Of a stretch of 26,532 bases of DNA, positions 24,611 to 26,532 are shown one piece after another (position 1 is the first letter of the stretch; every line of letters begins with the position of its first letter). This DNA comes from a virus. The stretch is from positions 1 to 26,532 of IMG/VR virus record IMGVR_UViG_3300034198_009163; one strand, 5' to 3'. A program made the position numbers and the translations under genes. Below the pieces are notes generated by a model, which searched no databases, was not told the DNA's origin, and saw only the letters and a program-made list of their open reading frames with translations.

Positions 24611-25672
24611 ATGTATGATATTTTTTATTCTTGTAAAGAAAAGAATCAAATATACCTTGACCTTAAAAAGAGGTTTCCTCTTTTAAGAGTATCAAAGTAT
24701 GACAAAAGTCCGTTTGACTCATTTATAAATGCTCAACAGAAATCTTTTACAAATTTCTTTTGGGTAATAGATGAAGATTTTCAAATTAATGAAAGTTTTA
24801 ATTTTGAATACGAAATCGAAGAATGGGATCAAACTTATGTTCATATTTTTAAAAATAAAGACGGAACATATGGAGATGGAATACATTTAATTCCCAAGAA
24901 TTATCAAATATCCGAAAAAGAGATCGAATACGGTGTTTTTCTTAATACAAAAGAGATTGATATAACAGCAGGAACATATCTATCTCCTGACATTGGTCCC
25001 TTTGATATTATTTTTATTAGTTACAATGAACCTAATGCTGATGAAAATTTTGAGAGATTAAAAGCAAGATTTCCTTACGCTCAACGTATACATGGTATAA
25101 AAGGAATACATAACGCCCATCTTGAGGCAGCAAGATTATCTAAAACAAAAATGTTTTGGGTAGTAGATGGTGATGCTGTTATTGAAGAAGATTTTGATTT
25201 TGAAAGAGATATTCCTAAATGGTCTAAAAATACAGTATATGTATATAGAAGTAAGAATCCAGTAAATGATTTAATATATGGATATGGAGGTGTTAAATTT
25301 CTCCCTAAGGGATTAGTTCTAGCAATGGATGTTCATACGGTTGATATGACAACATCAATTAGTAGAAGATTTGAATCAATACCTAAACTTAGTAATATTA
25401 CTTTTTTTAATACTGATCCTTTTAATACATGGAGAAGTGCATTTCGTGAGTGTGTTAAATTATCTAGTAAAGTCATTAATAATCAATACGATCCTCTAAC
25501 TGAAGAATGGTTAGATACTTGGTGTAACAAAGGAATAGACAAGCCTTTTGGAGAATATTCTATCAAAGGTGCTCTAGCAGGAAGAGAATTTGGAACTAAG
25601 CATGCCGATGATAAGGATATGTTAAAAAAGATAAATGATTGGGAATGGTTAGAGAATGAATTTAGACAGTGA
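24611..25672 (+). CDS. DxD glycosyltransferase-like protein with internal domain duplication (pair B, copy 2)
   Basis: 353 residues. The ATG lies 6 nt after the preceding stop and has no obvious ribosome-binding site. The C-terminal part (about 135-353) is the same family as the preceding gene: IFISYNEPNADENFERLKAR, AQRIHGIKGIHNAH, FWVVDGDAVIEEDFDFERDI with DGD at 186-188, NPVNDLIYGYGGVKFLPKG and WRSAFRECVKL. Residues 1-105 are a shortened copy: IFYSCKEKN...DLKKRFPLLRV, FFWVIDEDFQI with DED at 54-56, then VHIFKNKDGTYGDGIHLIPK in place of the GYGG block. The N-terminal copy lacks the WR-FRE segment, so it may be non-catalytic or a binding domain. The family assignment is from the repeated blocks; the enzymatic call is tentative. 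Confidence 0.7.
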   Translation: MYDIFYSCKEKNQIYLDLKKRFPLLRVSKYDKSPFDSFINAQQKSFTNFFWVIDEDFQINESFNFEYEIEEWDQTYVHIFKNKDGTYGDGIHLIPKNYQISEKEIEYGVFLNTKEIDITAGTYLSPDIGPFDIIFISYNEPNADENFERLKARFPYAQRIHGIKGIHNAHLEAARLSKTKMFWVVDGDAVIEEDFDFERDIPKWSKNTVYVYRSKNPVNDLIYGYGGVKFLPKGLVLAMDVHTVDMTTSISRRFESIPKLSNITFFNTDPFNTWRSAFRECVKLSSKVINNQYDPLTEEWLDTWCNKGIDKPFGEYSIKGALAGREFGTKHADDKDMLKKINDWEWLENEFRQ

Positions 25673-26249
25673 TCACGTTTTATTTTGGATGGATGCTATA
25701 CGCAATAGCAAAGATCAAAATAGAACATTAGAAGCATTTTGGAAAGGCCAAGTTAATTCAAAACTTTGGTTAATAGAAAATTTAAGACCTTTTATTAAAA
25801 AGTCAGTAAGAATCGATATTCACGGAGGATGGGTTGGAGTATTAGCAAGTTTATTATTTCAATCTAGTATTCCTATTAGTAGAATAACTTCTGTAGATTT
25901 AGATCCGGAATGTGAAACTATAGCGTATACAATGAATAAGTTAGAAGAAATAGAAGGAAGATTTACTGCTATAACTTCTAACATGATTGAAGTAAATACT
26001 AATGCAGAGGTTGTGATCAACACTAGTTGTGAACACATTACACAGGCAGACTACGAAACGTGGTTGAATAATATGCCTAAAGATAGTATATTAGTATTAC
26101 AGAGTAATAACTATATAATTCCGGAACACGTAAGGAATGCAAATTCGTTGGAAGAATTTAGAGATCAGAGTCACATTAACGTTCTTTGGGCAGGTGAAAA
26201 AGAATTACCAAAATATACAAGGTATATGTTAATAGGGAAAAAAAATTAA
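25656..26249 (+). CDS. SAM-dependent methyltransferase-like protein, 197 residues
   Basis: The start overlaps the previous gene by 17 nt, with a weak GGGAA about 10 nt upstream; a second ATG at 25689 is possible but gives no better site. Residues 53-66 (IDIHGGWVGVLASLL) sit where class I methyltransferases carry the Gly-rich SAM loop, followed by SVDLDPEC at 79-86 with acidic residues placed to bind ribose, and a VVINTSCEHI segment near 131 that resembles motif IV. The Gly loop reads HGGWVGV instead of the usual E/DxGxGxG, so cofactor binding is plausible rather than certain. I recall related GGW-type proteins in T4-like cyanophages. The gene ends in a TAATG junction with the next one. Substrate unknown; in this setting a sugar or protein methyl group is a reasonable guess. 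Confidence 0.65.
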   Translation: MNLDSDHVLFWMDAIRNSKDQNRTLEAFWKGQVNSKLWLIENLRPFIKKSVRIDIHGGWVGVLASLLFQSSIPISRITSVDLDPECETIAYTMNKLEEIEGRFTAITSNMIEVNTNAEVVINTSCEHITQADYETWLNNMPKDSILVLQSNNYIIPEHVRNANSLEEFRDQSHINVLWAGEKELPKYTRYMLIGKKN

Positions 26250-26532
26250 TGATCTCACAATATCCGAGCGGCTCGTTGTTAGCCTGGCGTCCTAACAGTT
26301 TAGTAGGACATATGATTTGTAAACTTACAAGAAGTGAATTTAGCCATGTTGGTATTTTATGGAAGTTTCACAGAAGATACTATGTGTTAGAAGCAATATG
26401 GAACAGTGGTGTTCGTATACGTTTACTCCAAGAAGATTTACCTGTAATTGTCATTCCTACAGGTATTAAATGGACAGATGAAGTTGAAGGTTGTGCTGTT
26501 CGTAAATTAGGACGTATGTATCATTTTCTTGA
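26249..26532 (+). CDS. Permuted NlpC/P60-like (YiiX-type) peptidase, 3'-truncated by the window
   Basis: ATG at 26249 shares one base with the previous TAA; AGGGA lies 10 nt upstream. The frame is open to the window end, giving 94 residues, and is cut before the C-terminus. The N-terminal pattern is GSLLAWRP (residues 8-15), a GHMICKLTRSEFSHVGILW segment with H33-V34-G35, VLEAIW with E48, then GVRIRLLQEDL. This matches the permuted papain-like peptidase fold of YiiX/DUF830, where the His comes first, an acidic residue follows and the catalytic Cys lies later; that Cys would be beyond the window, so activity cannot be judged. Known members act on peptides or lipids in host envelopes. Confidence 0.65.
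   Translation, partial: MISQYPSGSLLAWRPNSLVGHMICKLTRSEFSHVGILWKFHRRYYVLEAIWNSGVRIRLLQEDLPVIVIPTGIKWTDEVEGCAVRKLGRMYHFL

Noticed and set aside
1-26532. tRNA genes, CRISPR arrays, insertion sequences, attachment sites
   Set aside because: No direct short-repeat array with unique spacers, transposase-like gene, or cloverleaf-sized gap was seen; the intergenic spaces are all under about 60 nt and coding sequence fills the rest.

Overview
The window is a dense, strongly AT-rich (roughly two thirds A+T by eye) stretch of a tailed-phage genome. All genes lie on the + strand, usually overlap or sit within a few bases of each other, and leave no gap above about 60 nt. The structural genes look like those of marine T4-like myoviruses (cyanophages, pelagiphages and relatives). 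This rests on remembered protein motifs, not a search. Nothing visible fixes the host: there is no photosynthesis gene, tRNA or host-derived metabolic gene.

Region 1 (start to 12812) is a single enormous virion protein gene that enters the window already open, so at least 4269 residues are encoded here. It is a mosaic. It has repeated small Trp/Tyr-rich modules resembling chitin-binding/CBM5/12 folds near the visible start and again near the C-terminus, and a Trp-rich core known from very large marine myophage structural proteins. It also has a probable seven-bladed FG-GAP-type beta-propeller with one small module inserted in it, two Gly-Tyr beta-repeats, and a C-terminal series of GDG-type beta modules.

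Region 2 (12831-20949) is a tail-fibre-like cassette: a 223-residue virion protein, three consecutive fibre-like proteins sharing an N-terminal domain of about 125-130 residues but with different C-termini (one a tail-collar domain), and two adjacent paralogues of about 300 residues. T4-late-promoter-like octamers precede the first gene and the third fibre gene.

Region 3 (20958 to the end) begins with a near-consensus sigma70 promoter (TTGACT, 17 bp, TATAAT). It continues as an unbroken, mostly overlapping gene chain: a small conserved helical protein, two paralogous DxD glycosyltransferase-like proteins, an orphan, two proteins of a second DxD glycosyltransferase-like family (the second with an internal duplication), a methyltransferase-like protein and a permuted NlpC/P60-like peptidase cut by the window end. 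I infer a glycan- or virion-modification cassette transcribed separately from the late structural genes. Its target (fibres, the giant protein, or host surface) cannot be read from sequence.

A recurring theme is tandem duplication: nine of the fourteen genes belong to a family with a neighbouring copy in the window.
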